From positions 1 to 55,405 of the forward strand of contig NZ_RXIZ01000010.1 of the NCBI RefSeq assembly GCF_003987855.1: a stretch of DNA of 55,405 nt. Reading direction: 5' to 3'. Below, in pieces: positions 8,847-18,578 of the stretch. Position numbers and translations under genes: made by a program. Under the pieces are notes generated by a model. The model made no database searches. It saw nothing but the letters and a program-made list of their open reading frames with translations, and was not told where the DNA came from. How positions within the stretch are numbered: position 1 is the first letter of the stretch; every line of letters starts with the position of its first letter. The stretch comes from Hyphomicrobium sp. Lineage in GTDB: Bacteria > Pseudomonadota > Alphaproteobacteria > Rhizobiales > Hyphomicrobiaceae.

Positions 8847-9653
8847 ATGCTCGCCGCATCGTATCTTTCACGTCTCTACCTTCGGATTGGCCTTGCCGGT
8901 CTACTTCTGATTTCGCCGTTCGTCACAGGAGCTCAGGCACAAAAGACGGACGCCTCGAGCATCACGATCTTTGCGGCAGCCAGCCTGAAGAATGCGCTCG
9001 ATAACGCAGCCAAGGCTTTTGAGAAGAGCGCGAGCACGAAGAGTGTGATCTCTTATGCGGGCTCATCGGCGCTGGCGAAGCAAATCGAGCAAGGCGCGCC
9101 AGCGGATATCTTTATTTCCGCAGACCTCGACTGGATGGATTACGTCCAGAAAAAGAAGCTGATCAAAGACGATACGCGCTTCAATCTTCTGGGGAACAGG
9201 CTCGTGCTGATCGCGCCGAAGTCTAGTCCGGTCGAACTCAAGATCACCAAGGATTTCCCTTTGAGCGCGGCTCTCGGCGATGGCCGACTTGCAATGGCGA
9301 ACGTGAAGTCGGTGCCCGCCGGCAAGTATGGCTCGGCTGCGCTCGAGAAGCTTGGGGTTTGGGGCGAAGTACAATCCAAAGTCGCGCAGGCGGACAACGT
9401 GCGTGCGGCTCTCGCGCTGGTCGCGCAAGGTGAGGCGCCGCTCGGCATCGTTTATGAATCGGATGCCGCCGCTGAACCGAAAGTTAAAGTTGTCGACGTT
9501 TTTTCGGAGGACAGTCATCCGCCGATCATCTATCCGATCGCGGTTCTGGCGGATGCAAAGAGTGCCGCTGCGGCGTCGGCCTTCATTCAGTACCTGAAGA
9601 CGCCTGAGGGGCAGGCCTTCTTCACGAAGGAAGGCTTCACGGTGCTTAAATGA
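8847..9653 (+). CDS. modA: Molybdate ABC transporter, periplasmic binding protein
   Basis: A 268-residue ModA. A signal peptide occupies residues 1-32 (hydrophobic LRIGLAGLLLISPFV, then AQAQ). The mature part begins SSITIFAAASLKNAL, the family signature, with SSALAKQIEQGAPADIFISA forming part of the oxyanion site. The C-terminus has YPIAVLADAKSAAAASAF. It captures molybdate (or tungstate) in the periplasm for ModB/ModC. GGTGGATC precedes the ATG. The modB start follows within about 35 bp. Confidence 0.95.
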   Translation: MLAASYLSRLYLRIGLAGLLLISPFVTGAQAQKTDASSITIFAAASLKNALDNAAKAFEKSASTKSVISYAGSSALAKQIEQGAPADIFISADLDWMDYVQKKKLIKDDTRFNLLGNRLVLIAPKSSPVELKITKDFPLSAALGDGRLAMANVKSVPAGKYGSAALEKLGVWGEVQSKVAQADNVRAALALVAQGEAPLGIVYESDAAAEPKVKVVDVFSEDSHPPIIYPIAVLADAKSAAAASAFIQYLKTPEGQAFFTKEGFTVLK

Positions 9654-9686
9654 TGGGGCACCTTGTATCCTGGAAAGGGTGAAATC

Positions 9687-10385
9687 GTGTTCGGATTTTC
9701 TCCCGACGAGTGGACCGCCATTCTACTCAGTTTACGAGTGGCTACAGTCGGTACCCTCGTCGGATTGCCGATCGCGCTCGTCGCAGCTTATGCGCTGGCG
9801 CGGTGGCGGTTTCCGGGGAAAGTCCTTCTCGATGGCATTCTCCACCTTCCACTAGTTTTGCCGCCTGTTGTGACGGGATATTTTCTGCTGCTGACTTTCG
9901 GACGGCAGGGTTTCATCGGCAAACAGCTCTACGAGACGCTTGGATTTACGTTCTCCTTTCGGTGGACGGGGGCAGCGCTCGCCTGTGGCGTTATGGGGTT
10001 TCCTTTGATGCTGCGCGCCATACGCCTTTCTTTTGAGGCGATCGATCGGCGTCTTGAAACTGCTGCCTCTACCCTTGGCGCGAATTCGTGGTGGACTTTT
10101 GCGCTCGTGACGATGCCGCTGGCGCTTCCAGGCGTGCTCGTCGGCGTGATCTTGTGCTTTGCAAAGGCACTTGGCGAATTCGGCGCTACAATTACGTTCG
10201 TCTCGAATATTCCCGGCGAAACAGAGACAATTCCGTCCGCCATCTATACGTACACGCAAGTTCCTGGGGGCGAATTCCAGGCGTTCCGGCTGGCTTGTGT
10301 TTCGATCGTCATTGCCATGGTTGCGCTTATCCTGTCCGAAGTCTTGAACCGACGCATTCAGAAGCGGATCGCCGTGTTCGAATGA
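9687..10385 (+). CDS. modB: Molybdate ABC transporter permease
   Basis: A 232-residue inner-membrane permease with about five hydrophobic spans and the ABC permease EAA-type loop near residues 128-150 (LETAASTLGANSWWTF). It forms the channel of the ModABC importer. I chose the GTG at 9687, with GGGTGA upstream; a TTG at 9663 in the same frame would add eight residues. The stop overlaps the modC ATG (ATGA), indicating translational coupling. Confidence 0.94.
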   Translation: MFGFSPDEWTAILLSLRVATVGTLVGLPIALVAAYALARWRFPGKVLLDGILHLPLVLPPVVTGYFLLLTFGRQGFIGKQLYETLGFTFSFRWTGAALACGVMGFPLMLRAIRLSFEAIDRRLETAASTLGANSWWTFALVTMPLALPGVLVGVILCFAKALGEFGATITFVSNIPGETETIPSAIYTYTQVPGGEFQAFRLACVSIVIAMVALILSEVLNRRIQKRIAVFE

Positions 10386-11068
10386 CGAGCGAACGCACGG
10401 CGCTGAGCGTCTCCGTCTTCCAGAAGCGAAACGGATTTACACTCGATGTGGCCTTCGAAAGCGAAAGTCCTCTGACCGCGCTGTTTGGTCCGTCGGGTTC
10501 GGGCAAAACATCGGTCTTGAACATGATCGCCGGCGTGCTGCGCCCCGATCGCGGGCTCATCGCCCTATCCGGCCAAGTTCTTACCGATACGAGCAAGCGG
10601 ATCTTCGTGCCCCCCCACCGCCGCCGGGTGGGCTACGTATTCCAGGATGCGCAGCTTTTTCCGCATCTCACGGTCGCGCAGAACATCAAGTTCGGTCAAT
10701 GGTTCAGGCGGCACGAACAAAGCGCTCTCCCCGTGGATACAGTTATCGATGTCCTCGGCATCGAAAACATCTTGAAGCGTCGACCGGCGACGCTGTCGGG
10801 CGGGGAAAGGCACCGTGTGGCGCTCGCTCGGGCGTTGCTTTCCTCGCCGCAGATCCTGCTGATGGATGAACCGCTTGCGGGGCTGGACGACGCTCGGCGG
10901 CAAGAAACGATGGGATTGATCGAGCGTGTGCGTGACGAATTTGCCGTGCCGATCGTGTTCGTGACGCACAATGTCGATGAGGTACGCAGGCTCGCCTCGC
11001 GGGTAGCGAGGATCGTGGATGGTCGGGTAACTGCAATCGGCACACCCACCGAGGTCTTGGGGCGTTGA
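10382..11068 (+). CDS. modC: Molybdate ABC transporter ATP-binding protein (short form)
   Basis: A 228-residue ATPase with Walker A GPSGSGKT (about residue 37), Q-loop YVFQDAQLFPH, signature [15 protein letters not shown] and Walker B ILLMDEPLAGLDD, ending with the H-loop FVTHNVDEV. It energises molybdate import. It ends about 120 residues earlier than E. coli-type ModC and so lacks the C-terminal molybdate-binding Mop domain that regulates some transporters. The start is the ATG overlapping modB; a longer frame upstream lies within modB. It is convergent with the ModE-like gene, separated by two bases. Confidence 0.93.
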   Translation: MTSERTALSVSVFQKRNGFTLDVAFESESPLTALFGPSGSGKTSVLNMIAGVLRPDRGLIALSGQVLTDTSKRIFVPPHRRRVGYVFQDAQLFPHLTVAQNIKFGQWFRRHEQSALPVDTVIDVLGIENILKRRPATLSGGERHRVALARALLSSPQILLMDEPLAGLDDARRQETMGLIERVRDEFAVPIVFVTHNVDEVRRLASRVARIVDGRVTAIGTPTEVLGR

Positions 11069-11070
11069 CT

Positions 11071-11463
11071 CTAGCTCCGCGCACTCTGGCCGGATTTCTT
11101 CGTTGGTTTGGGAGCTGGCTTCTCGGCCGGCATTAAATGCTTTTCGATTGACGCAAGCGGCTTTGAGAAGACCGTCAGGGCCTTGGCCTCCATATCGCGA
11201 TATTGGCGGACGAGGTCGGCTCCGAAGGGGGTCAATTTTGCTGCGCCGCCCCCGCGCCCCCCATGCTGGCGCTCGATCAACGGGTCGGCGAACATCGAAT
11301 TAAACTCGTCCATCAAGTACCAAGCGCGCTTGTAGGACATGCCCATGGCCTTCGCCGCCTGTGCGATCGATCCGTGCTGGCCGATGAGTTCGAGGAGCTG
11401 GACGCGGCCGTGGCCGATGTAGCGATCGTCGTCGAAATCGATACGGATCTTTATGACAGTCAT
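11071..11463 (-). CDS. ModE-like winged helix-turn-helix regulator, DNA-binding domain only
   Basis: A 130-residue protein with the ModE N-terminal fold: ARIRIDF-type start (here IKIRIDFDDDRYIGHGRVQL), a helix-turn-helix GSIAQAAKAMGMSYKRAWYL, and wing residues GGAAKLTPFGADLV. The basic, proline/lysine-rich tail (residues 110-130) replaces the molybdate-binding domains of full ModE (about 260 residues). It is the likely repressor or sensor partner of modABC by position, but without Mop domains it cannot bind molybdate in the standard way. ATG start; opposite strand to modC. Confidence 0.85.
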   Translation of the reverse strand: MTVIKIRIDFDDDRYIGHGRVQLLELIGQHGSIAQAAKAMGMSYKRAWYLMDEFNSMFADPLIERQHGGRGGGAAKLTPFGADLVRQYRDMEAKALTVFSKPLASIEKHLMPAEKPAPKPTKKSGQSARS

Positions 11464-11814
11464 TTCCAGCCGCTTTTCATTTCAAGAGCGATCCGTCGCC
11501 GGCGCGGACATCCGTGTTTTAACTCGCGAGATGGACGATGGTAAACCGACCGAGTAACCAATTGCGACCACGAAATCACCGGCGTCCGTGCGCAATACGA
11601 TGGCGACTTGCGAGTCCCGCAGGCCAGTGCTGCCGAAACTCTGGGCACTCCGAGAATCCGTTCGTCGCGTATGCGAAGAAGTCTGTCGCGGCCTCTCTGG
11701 CGTGCCTCCCGTTCATGAACTAACATTACCCTCAGTAAACTCCGTGGTTGAGGTCTGGGGACGCGATCGACCCACCAGCCTGTCCACGGCGTGCAATCGG
11801 AGGAGTAAGCACAC
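11464..11814. other. Intergenic region between the ModE-like gene and ydcS
   Basis: This 351-bp divergent gap has no recognisable gene. A minus-strand frame over roughly 11485-11710 reads like protein (DSQVAIVLRTDAGDFVVAIG) but has no good start codon and was not called. A perfect palindrome GTTCATGAAC lies at 11711-11720 and a CCTCA/TGAGG inverted repeat at 11730-11753, either of which could be an operator for the polyamine genes. GGAGGAG precedes ydcS. Confidence 0.3.
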
Positions 11815-12969
11815 ATGACGGCCACCCGGAAGATACTAGCAGCTTCGACGGCGATTCTCTTGATGGGCACATTCGCTGCTCTGGCCGAGCCTCCGACGGC
11901 CGTCGGGCAAGGCGAAGGCGAGGTCGATATCGTCGCTTGGCCGGGCTACATCGAGCGTGGCGAGTCCGATAAGAATTACGATTGGGTGACGGGTTTCGAG
12001 AAGGAAACGGGTTGCAAAGTCACCGTGAAGACGGCGGCGACGTCCGACGAGATGGTGACCCTGATGAATCAGGGCGGCTTCGATCTCGTGACTGCGTCCG
12101 GCGATGCTTCTCTCCGTCTCGTGGCCGGCAAGAAAGTTCAGCCGATCAATGTCGATCTCATTCCGAGCTGGAAGACAATTGATCCGCGCCTGCAGAATGC
12201 GCCATGGCATACCGTCGACGGCGTTCACTATGGCGTGCCGTACCAGTGGGGGCCAAACGTTCTCGCATACAACACGACAGTCTTCAAAGAAACGCCGAAG
12301 AGCTGGGCGGTTGTATTCGAAGAGCAGACACTGCCTGACGGTAAGACCAATAAAGGCCGCGTCCAGGCGTATGATGGGCCGATCTATATCGCCGATGCTG
12401 CGCTCTACCTCAGCAAGAAGAAGCCGGAACTCGGGATCAAGAACCCCTACGAACTCAACAAAGAGCAGTATGATGCCGTGATTGCGTTGCTTCAGTCGCA
12501 GCGCGCTCTGATTGGACGCTACTGGCACGATGCAACCGTGCAGGTCGACGACTTCAAGAACGAAGGGGTCGTTGCGTCTTCGTCTTGGCCCTATCAGGTG
12601 AACCTGTTGCAGGCTGACAAGAAGCCCATCGCATCAACCATTCCGGAAGAGGGCGCCACAGGCTGGGCCGATACGACGATGATGCATGTGAACGCCAAGC
12701 ATCCCAACTGCGCCTATAAGTGGATGGAGCATTCGCTCAATCCGAAGCTGCAGGGTGATCTCGCATCTTGGTTCGGTTCGGTGCCGACTGTTCCGGCGGC
12801 TTGCAAGGGCAATGCTCTTCTGACCGATGCGGGCTGCGCGACGAACGGTTCGGAAAACTTCGAAAAGATCTGGTTCTGGCGGACGCCGACCGCGAAGTGC
12901 GAAAAGGAAAGTTCTTGCGTTCCCTATTCTCAGTGGGCGAAAGACTACATCGCAATTCTCGGCAAATAG
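11815..12969 (+). CDS. ydcS: Polyamine-type ABC transporter substrate-binding protein YdcS
   Basis: A 384-residue periplasmic solute-binding protein. The signal peptide covers residues 1-24 ([18 protein letters not shown]). The mature sequence is strikingly like E. coli Ydc[46 protein letters not shown] and [19 protein letters not shown]. coli YdcS belongs to a putative spermidine/putrescine importer and has a reported polyhydroxybutyrate-synthase activity. It heads a five-gene block ending in an aminobutyraldehyde dehydrogenase, which supports import of putrescine or a related diamine. A strong GGAGGAG site precedes the ATG. Confidence 0.92.
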   Translation: MTATRKILAASTAILLMGTFAALAEPPTAVGQGEGEVDIVAWPGYIERGESDKNYDWVTGFEKETGCKVTVKTAATSDEMVTLMNQGGFDLVTASGDASLRLVAGKKVQPINVDLIPSWKTIDPRLQNAPWHTVDGVHYGVPYQWGPNVLAYNTTVFKETPKSWAVVFEEQTLPDGKTNKGRVQAYDGPIYIADAALYLSKKKPELGIKNPYELNKEQYDAVIALLQSQRALIGRYWHDATVQVDDFKNEGVVASSSWPYQVNLLQADKKPIASTIPEEGATGWADTTMMHVNAKHPNCAYKWMEHSLNPKLQGDLASWFGSVPTVPAACKGNALLTDAGCATNGSENFEKIWFWRTPTAKCEKESSCVPYSQWAKDYIAILGK

Positions 12970-13027
12970 TTGCCACTTCTCCTGCGGCCGGCTGCGATCG
13001 GCCGGCCGCGACCCTTCAAAGAGTTTC

Positions 13028-14038
13028 ATGTCTCCCGCAGTTCGCTTCCAAAACGTATCTCGACGGTTCGGTGCCATCCGCGCTGTCGATGGCGTGTCTC
13101 TCGATATTCAACCGGGAGAATTCTTCGCGCTTCTTGGTCCATCCGGCTCCGGCAAAACAACGTGCCTTCGCCTCATCGCCGGCTTCGAACAGCCGGACGA
13201 GGGTCATATCGAAATCTTCGGCGAAACCGTCGAGGGCGTGCCGCCCTATCGGCGTAACGTCAATACCGTCTTTCAGGACTACGCGCTCTTTCCTCATATG
13301 ACAGTGGGCGAGAATGTTGCGTACGGTCTTATGATAAAGGGTGTCGGCAAGGCCGAGCGAGAGACAAAGGCGCGCGACGCCCTCGCCATGGTCAAGCTCG
13401 CTGGCTACGAGGGCCGGCGAACGGCGCAGCTTTCCGGCGGACAGCGTCAGCGCGTGGCGCTTGCGCGCGCTCTCGTCAATGGTCCGAAGGTTCTGCTTCT
13501 CGACGAACCGCTAGGAGCGCTCGATCTCAAGCTGCGCGAGCAGATGCAAGAAGAATTGAAGTCGCTGCAAACGAGTCTGGGGATCACGTTCGTCTTCGTC
13601 ACGCACGATCAAGGCGAGGCGTTATCAATGGCGAACCGCGTTGCGATTTTCAGCGAAGGTAAAATCGTTCAGGTTGGAACGCCGGCGGATGTCTATGAGC
13701 GGCCGACGTCGCGGTTCGTGGCCGACTTCGTGGGATCCTCGAATGTCCTCTCGCCGGAAGTTGCCGCCTCCCACGGCGGTTCCGCTACATGGACCAGCCT
13801 TCGTCCGGAGCGGATCGAGGTCGTGGCAACTGGGGCGGGCGTGCCAACCGGCTACGCTTCGGCGCGCGGTAAGGTTTCTGTCGTGAGCTACCAAGGCGCG
13901 GTAACGCGAATAACGGTCGTGACGGATAAGTTGCCACTCGTGGCATCCGTGCCGGCAACAACACCCTTCAACAAGGGCGATGAAGTTACCATCGCCTGGC
14001 CGATGGCAGCCATGGTCTCGATGGGAGATGCCGCGTGA
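13028..14038 (+). CDS. ydcT: Polyamine-type ABC transporter ATP-binding protein YdcT
   Basis: A 336-residue ATPase with Walker [10 protein letters not shown] (about residue 38), Q-loop [11 protein letters not shown], signature [15 protein letters not shown] and Walker [12 protein letters not shown]. The last 100 residues are a TOBE domain ([10 protein letters not shown] and onward), as in PotA/UgpC-type importers. It drives the YdcU/YdcV permease. I placed the start at the ATG in [15 protein letters not shown]; the frame extends upstream into ydcS without a ribosome site. The stop overlaps the ydcU start (GTGA). Confidence 0.92.
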   Translation: MSPAVRFQNVSRRFGAIRAVDGVSLDIQPGEFFALLGPSGSGKTTCLRLIAGFEQPDEGHIEIFGETVEGVPPYRRNVNTVFQDYALFPHMTVGENVAYGLMIKGVGKAERETKARDALAMVKLAGYEGRRTAQLSGGQRQRVALARALVNGPKVLLLDEPLGALDLKLREQMQEELKSLQTSLGITFVFVTHDQGEALSMANRVAIFSEGKIVQVGTPADVYERPTSRFVADFVGSSNVLSPEVAASHGGSATWTSLRPERIEVVATGAGVPTGYASARGKVSVVSYQGAVTRITVVTDKLPLVASVPATTPFNKGDEVTIAWPMAAMVSMGDAA

Positions 14039-14973
14039 CGATGGCGGCGGCAGAAAGACCGCGCGGAATTGGCGGCGCGATTTCGGACATCTTTTTCGCG
14101 CGTCCGCAACTCTTGACGCTATTGCTGTTGATGCCGCCGCTTCTGTGGATCGGTGTTGTTTACGTCGGCTCGCTGTTCGCGCTGCTGCTCCAAAGCTTCT
14201 ATTCGCTCGACGACTTCTCGGGGCTTGTGGTCCACCAATTCACGCTCGCAACCTATCAGCAGCTGTTCGAAGGCTCGAATGTTCAGATCATCCTTCGCAC
14301 GGTCGTGATGGCGGCGCTGGTAACGGTCGTCAGTGCTTTCATCGCATTTCCAATCGCGTATTACGCGGCGCGCTATGCACGCGGCTGGATGAAAGCTCTC
14401 TTCTATCTCGCAGTGATGATGCCGCTTTGGTCCAGCTATCTCGTCAAAGTCTACGCCTGGAAGCTCATTCTCGCCAAAGAAGGCGTGATCACGTGGTTCG
14501 CCAACGCGCTGCACATGGGATGGCTTCTCGATGGTGTTCTGGGCTTGCCCATCGTAGGTGGGCCCTCGCTGTCGTTCAGTTACGTCGGGACGTTTCTGGT
14601 CTTCGTATACATCTGGCTGCCCTACATGATCCTGCCGACGCAGGCGGCGCTAGAGCGTGTGCCGGCGAATTTCATCGAAGCTTCCGCTGATCTCGGCGCC
14701 GATCCTGGCCAGACGTTTCGGACCGTGATTTTCCCGCTCGCGTTGCCGGGAATTGTGGCGGGATCGATCTTCACGTTCTCGCTGACGCTCGGCGACTACA
14801 TCATTCCGCAGATCGTCGGAAATTCGCGGCTGATGATCGGTCAGGCGGTTTACACTTTGCAGGGTACAGCAGGCAACATTCCTTTGGCTGCGGCTTTCAC
14901 AGTCGTGCCAATGGTCATCATGGCTTTCTATCTTTGGATGGCGAAACGCATGGGGGCATTCGATGTCCTCTAA
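14035..14973 (+). CDS. ydcU: Polyamine-type ABC transporter permease YdcU
   Basis: A 312-residue inner-membrane permease of the PotB type with about six hydrophobic segments and the EAA loop [20 protein letters not shown] near residues 218-237. It begins at a GTG that overlaps the ydcT stop; an ATG two codons later is the alternative. The last 11 bp overlap ydcV. It pairs with YdcV to form the channel. Confidence 0.92.
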   Translation: MTMAAAERPRGIGGAISDIFFARPQLLTLLLLMPPLLWIGVVYVGSLFALLLQSFYSLDDFSGLVVHQFTLATYQQLFEGSNVQIILRTVVMAALVTVVSAFIAFPIAYYAARYARGWMKALFYLAVMMPLWSSYLVKVYAWKLILAKEGVITWFANALHMGWLLDGVLGLPIVGGPSLSFSYVGTFLVFVYIWLPYMILPTQAALERVPANFIEASADLGADPGQTFRTVIFPLALPGIVAGSIFTFSLTLGDYIIPQIVGNSRLMIGQAVYTLQGTAGNIPLAAAFTVVPMVIMAFYLWMAKRMGAFDVL

Positions 14974-15781
14974 CGGAAAGAATACCTCGCCACTCGGGCT
15001 GCGCGTTGCAGCCATCGGAGGGTTGCTGTTCCTGCATCTGCCGCTCGCGTTCATCTTTCTTTACGCGTTCACGACGGAAGAGAAGAGCTTTGCGTTTCCG
15101 CCGCCGGGCCTGACGACGAAGTGGTTCGGCGTGGCGTGGAGTTCGCGGCCCGATATCTGGCCGCCGCTCTATCTGTCGCTGCAAGTGGCGGCGATCGCAA
15201 CGATCCTCGCGCTGATATTCGGCACGCTTGCAGCAGCGGCTTTGTCGCGAACCAAATTCTTCGGGCGGGAGTCGATTTCGCTGTTGTTCGTGCTTCCGAT
15301 TGCGCTGCCTGGCATCATCACCGGTATCGCGCTCCGGTCGGCCTTCGACATCATGAGCATTCCGTTCTCCGTGTGGACGATTATTCTGGGCCACGCAACG
15401 TTCTGCATCGTAGTCGTCTATAACAATGCCGTTGCGCGTTTCCGCCGATTGTCAGGCAACTTGGTGGAAGCCTCCATGGATCTTGGCGCCGACGGATTTC
15501 AGACGTTTCGTCATATCATTCTACCGCAGATTGGCACCGCACTTCTCGCTGGCGGCATGCTCGCATTCGCGCTGTCGTTTGATGAAGTCATCGTCACGAC
15601 CTTCACCGCCGGCCAGCAGACGACGCTGCCGATTTGGATGCTCTCCGAGTTGATCCGGCCGCGGCAGCGCCCCGTGACCAACGTCGTCGCTGTCTTCGTT
15701 TTTCTCGTCACCCTACTGCCCATTCTCGCGGCCTACTATCTGACGCGCGAGGGCGAACACACCGGCGGCTCCTCGAAGTAG
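14963..15781 (+). CDS. ydcV: Polyamine-type ABC transporter permease YdcV
   Basis: A 272-residue inner-membrane permease of the PotC type. Six hydrophobic spans are visible, with the EAA loop [20 protein letters not shown] about residues 167-186 and [13 protein letters not shown], typical of PotC. The start ATG lies inside the last codons of ydcU. Thirty-one bases with GGAGG separate it from the dehydrogenase gene, so the block is one operon. Confidence 0.92.
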   Translation: MSSNGKNTSPLGLRVAAIGGLLFLHLPLAFIFLYAFTTEEKSFAFPPPGLTTKWFGVAWSSRPDIWPPLYLSLQVAAIATILALIFGTLAAAALSRTKFFGRESISLLFVLPIALPGIITGIALRSAFDIMSIPFSVWTIILGHATFCIVVVYNNAVARFRRLSGNLVEASMDLGADGFQTFRHIILPQIGTALLAGGMLAFALSFDEVIVTTFTAGQQTTLPIWMLSELIRPRQRPVTNVVAVFVFLVTLLPILAAYYLTREGEHTGGSSK

Positions 15782-15812
15782 CGGGGAGCTCCAAAGACAA
15801 TCGGAGGAAACC

Positions 15813-17240
15813 ATGCTCGACACAAACATGCTTATCGGATCCGACTTTGTTGCCGGAACGGATGCGCCCGAACCGATCGTGAATCCCAAAACTGAAGAGG
15901 TGATCACGAACCTTCCCGACGCCTCGGTGGCTCAGGTCGACGCTGCCGTCAACGCTGCCCAGAATGCTTTCAAGACGTGGTCGCAGACGACACCTGGCGA
16001 GCGTTCGGCTCTCCTTCTCAAGCTTGCGGACGCGATTGAGAAAGATGCCGAAGCTTTTGCCGCGCTCGAAGCGCTCAATACTGGCAAGCCTCGCATCCGC
16101 GTGCTGCAGGATGAGATGCCTGCGATCGTCGACTGCTTCCGCTACTTCGCGGCCGCTGTTCGCAACATGCACGGTCCAGTCGCCGGCGAGTATCTGGCCG
16201 GTCATACGTCGATGATCCGCCGCGATCCCGTGGGAGTCGTCGGCTCCATCGCTCCTTGGAACTATCCTCTGATGATGGCCGCGTGGAAGCTGGGTCCCGC
16301 TCTCGCGGGCGGCAACACTATCGTGTTGAAGCCTTCCGAGCAGACACCGCTTACCCTTTTGAAGCTCGGCAAGGCCATCGCCGACATCTTTCCGGAAGGC
16401 GTCGTCAATATCGTCGTCGGCAAAGGCGCGACGACGGGGTCTGCCCTGATCAACCATCCGAAGGTTTCGATGGTCTCGCTCACGGGCAGCATCGGAACGG
16501 GGCAAAAAGTGCTTCAGGCCGCTGTTTCGAACATTAAGCGCACGCATCTCGAATTGGGCGGCAAAGCGCCGGTCATCGTGTTCGACGATGCCGATATCGC
16601 TTCGGTCGTCGAAGGCGTGAAGATCTTTGGCTATTACAACGCGGGCCAGGATTGCACCGCGGCCTGCCGCATCTATGCCGGCAAGAAAGTCTACGACAAT
16701 CTCGTTGCCGATTTGGCCAGCGCGGTCAGCAGCCTTAAGTACAATCAAGCCAACGATGACGACAACGACCTTGGTCCGCTGATCTCATCGGCTCAGAAGG
16801 GCCGCGTGCAAGGGTTCGTCGAGAGGGCATCTCAGCTCAATCACGTTAGCGTAGCGGCGGGCGGCAAGGCTCCAGCGGGCAAAGGCTTCTTCTTCGAGCC
16901 GACGCTCATCGCCGGTGCGCAGCAGGAAGACGAGATCGTCCGCAGGGAAGTTTTCGGTCCGGTCGTTTCGGTCACGCCGTTCGATGATGCCGATGAAGCC
17001 ATTGCTTGGGCCAACGACAGCGACTATGGCCTCGCGTCCTCGGTTTGGACGTCGGACATTGCCAAAGGCATGAAGGTTGCGTCGCGCCTGCAGTACGGCT
17101 GCACTTGGGTCAATACGCACTTCATGCTCGTCAGCGAAATGCCCCACGGCGGCTTGAAGATGTCGGGGTATGGCAAGGATCTGTCGATGTATGCGTTGGA
17201 AGATTACACCGTTCCCCGCCATGTGATGGTGAAGCTCTAG
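15813..17240 (+). CDS. patD: Gamma-aminobutyraldehyde dehydrogenase
   Basis: A 475-residue NAD-dependent aldehyde dehydrogenase, collinear with E. coli PatD (YdcW), which oxidises 4-aminobutanal from putrescine to GABA. Motifs: [12 protein letters not shown], the glutamate in [17 protein letters not shown], and the catalytic cysteine in [16 protein letters not shown]; the C-terminus reads [17 protein letters not shown]. Gene order ydcSTUV-patD is the same as in enterobacteria, so uptake and oxidation are linked. No putrescine aminotransferase is adjacent in the block. A 12-bp hairpin follows as terminator. Confidence 0.93.
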   Translation: MLDTNMLIGSDFVAGTDAPEPIVNPKTEEVITNLPDASVAQVDAAVNAAQNAFKTWSQTTPGERSALLLKLADAIEKDAEAFAALEALNTGKPRIRVLQDEMPAIVDCFRYFAAAVRNMHGPVAGEYLAGHTSMIRRDPVGVVGSIAPWNYPLMMAAWKLGPALAGGNTIVLKPSEQTPLTLLKLGKAIADIFPEGVVNIVVGKGATTGSALINHPKVSMVSLTGSIGTGQKVLQAAVSNIKRTHLELGGKAPVIVFDDADIASVVEGVKIFGYYNAGQDCTAACRIYAGKKVYDNLVADLASAVSSLKYNQANDDDNDLGPLISSAQKGRVQGFVERASQLNHVSVAAGGKAPAGKGFFFEPTLIAGAQQEDEIVRREVFGPVVSVTPFDDADEAIAWANDSDYGLASSVWTSDIAKGMKVASRLQYGCTWVNTHFMLVSEMPHGGLKMSGYGKDLSMYALEDYTVPRHVMVKL

Positions 17241-17279
17241 GCGTTGGCCCGTCTGCGCCGCATGTCCTGTCAATAGCTA

Positions 17280-17310
17280 CGGCGGCGAGGTCAAGTTCAC
17301 CTCGCCGCCG
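17280..17310 (+). terminator. Hairpin downstream of the polyamine operon
   Basis: CGGCGGCGAGGT (17280-17291) pairs perfectly with ACCTCGCCGCCG (17299-17310) around a 7-nt loop, 39 bp after the patD stop. The T-tract after it is weak (CTTCGT), so it may work as a transcript stabiliser as well as a terminator. Confidence 0.6.
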
Positions 17311-17385
17311 CTTCGTACTGTCGGTTATGACAAGAAGGCGGCTTGCAAGCCGACCGACCAGAAAAAACATGCGGGATCTACGCTG

Positions 17386-18450
17386 ATGACGGCGACGGGC
17401 GAACTCAGCCACCAAGAACTGTTGGAATCTCTGCAACGTGTCGCTGAGCGCGCAATTAGGAGGTTCGGCCTTCCCGAGGGTTCTTCCGTCAAGCTGATCA
17501 ATGTGTCCGAGAACGCGACCTATAAGGTCGATGATGGCACAGGACGGAAGTGGGCGCTGCGCGTCCATCGCGAAGGCTATCATTCCCGCACGGCCATCGC
17601 CTCCGAACTTGCGTGGCTCCACGCGCTGCGAAATGACGGCATCATCTCGACTCCCGCGGCCGTGCGGGGCCTTGACGGCGAATATATCCAGACGGTCGCC
17701 GGGGAAGGGCTTCGCAATCCACGTAACGTCGTTTTGTTTGATTGGGAAAATGGTGCAGAGCCTGAACGCACCGACGTGGCAGGATTTGAGCTGCTAGGCG
17801 AGACGGCGGCGCGAATGCACGCCCATGTGCGCAAATGGCGACGTCCCGTCTGGTTCGAACGTCATTCCTGGGATTTCGAGACGAGCCTCGGCGGCCGACC
17901 ACATTGGGGCTATTGGAAAAACGGCATGGGCATGACGCCAGAGGCGTTGGAGGCCTTTACGGAAACCGTCGCCCTCATCGAGCAGCGGTTAATCGATTTC
18001 GGGAAGTCACCCGATCGGTTCAACCTCGTGCACGGCGACATGCGACTGGCCAATCTCCTCATGGACGGGAGCACCGTAAAGGTTATCGACTTCGACGACT
18101 GCGGCTTCTCCTGGCTTCTCTATGACTGCGCCACCACTGTCTCATTCTTCGAGCACGCCCCGGAGGTTCCTGAGCTTCTCAAGGCTTGGGTTCGCGGATA
18201 CCGACGCATCGGTACCTTGAGCCCGGAGGAAGAGAAGGAAATCGGCACATTCGTAATGTTGCGCCGCCTGCTTCTTGTTGCGTGGATTGGGTCGCATTCG
18301 GAGACGGACCTCGCAAAATCGATGGGCGTTTCCTACACGCAGGGCTCGATACCACTGTGCGAAAAATATCTCTCTGATTATGGGTCGGGAAAAGGCCTCT
18401 CCATTCAAGCGGAGCCAAAAAAGGGGCTGTTTGGACGGCTCTTCGGCTGA
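17386..18450 (+). CDS. APH-family small-molecule kinase, amino-alcohol kinase-like
   Basis: A 354-residue aminoglycoside/choline kinase-fold protein. The catalytic loop LVHGDMRLANLL (residues about 214-225) and metal-binding VIDFDDCG (about 230-237) are intact; the N-lobe has YKVDDGTGRKWALRVHR. Relatives include homoserine kinase type II, hydroxylysine kinase and (S)-1-amino-2-propanol kinase. The window also encodes a phospho-lyase-like class III PLP enzyme (25959-27296), an SDR and an APC permease, the same set as amino-alcohol utilisation loci. I therefore infer phosphorylation of an amino alcohol, but the substrate is not proven. It is upstream of the AraC regulator on the same strand. 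Confidence 0.8.
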   Translation: MTATGELSHQELLESLQRVAERAIRRFGLPEGSSVKLINVSENATYKVDDGTGRKWALRVHREGYHSRTAIASELAWLHALRNDGIISTPAAVRGLDGEYIQTVAGEGLRNPRNVVLFDWENGAEPERTDVAGFELLGETAARMHAHVRKWRRPVWFERHSWDFETSLGGRPHWGYWKNGMGMTPEALEAFTETVALIEQRLIDFGKSPDRFNLVHGDMRLANLLMDGSTVKVIDFDDCGFSWLLYDCATTVSFFEHAPEVPELLKAWVRGYRRIGTLSPEEEKEIGTFVMLRRLLLVAWIGSHSETDLAKSMGVSYTQGSIPLCEKYLSDYGSGKGLSIQAEPKKGLFGRLFG

Positions 18451-18457
18451 ATGCTGC

Positions 18458-18479
18458 AACGCAATTGTGCAATTGCGTT
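18458..18479. promoter_or_regulatory. Perfect 10-bp inverted repeat between the kinase and AraC genes
   Basis: AACGCAATTG (18458-18467) and CAATTGCGTT (18470-18479) are perfect inverted arms with a 2-nt spacer, starting eight bases after the kinase stop. A TATAAA follows at once. The form is that of a dimeric repressor or activator site; it lacks a T-tract and is A+T-rich, so it is an unlikely terminator. Confidence 0.4.
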
Positions 18480-18578
18480 ATAAAATGCTGAATATTTTCG
18501 CGTGCTCAACCATTGACCCGTTGGGCGCTTCTGCTAGCCTTTTTCTCAGCAATATTGGCACCTGCTCACCAGGAAACG

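Noticed and set aside
11460-11870. Minus-strand reading frames in the ModE-ydcS gap
   Set aside because: They run across the ydcS start or lack a start codon and ribosome site; one protein-like stretch was not enough to call a gene.
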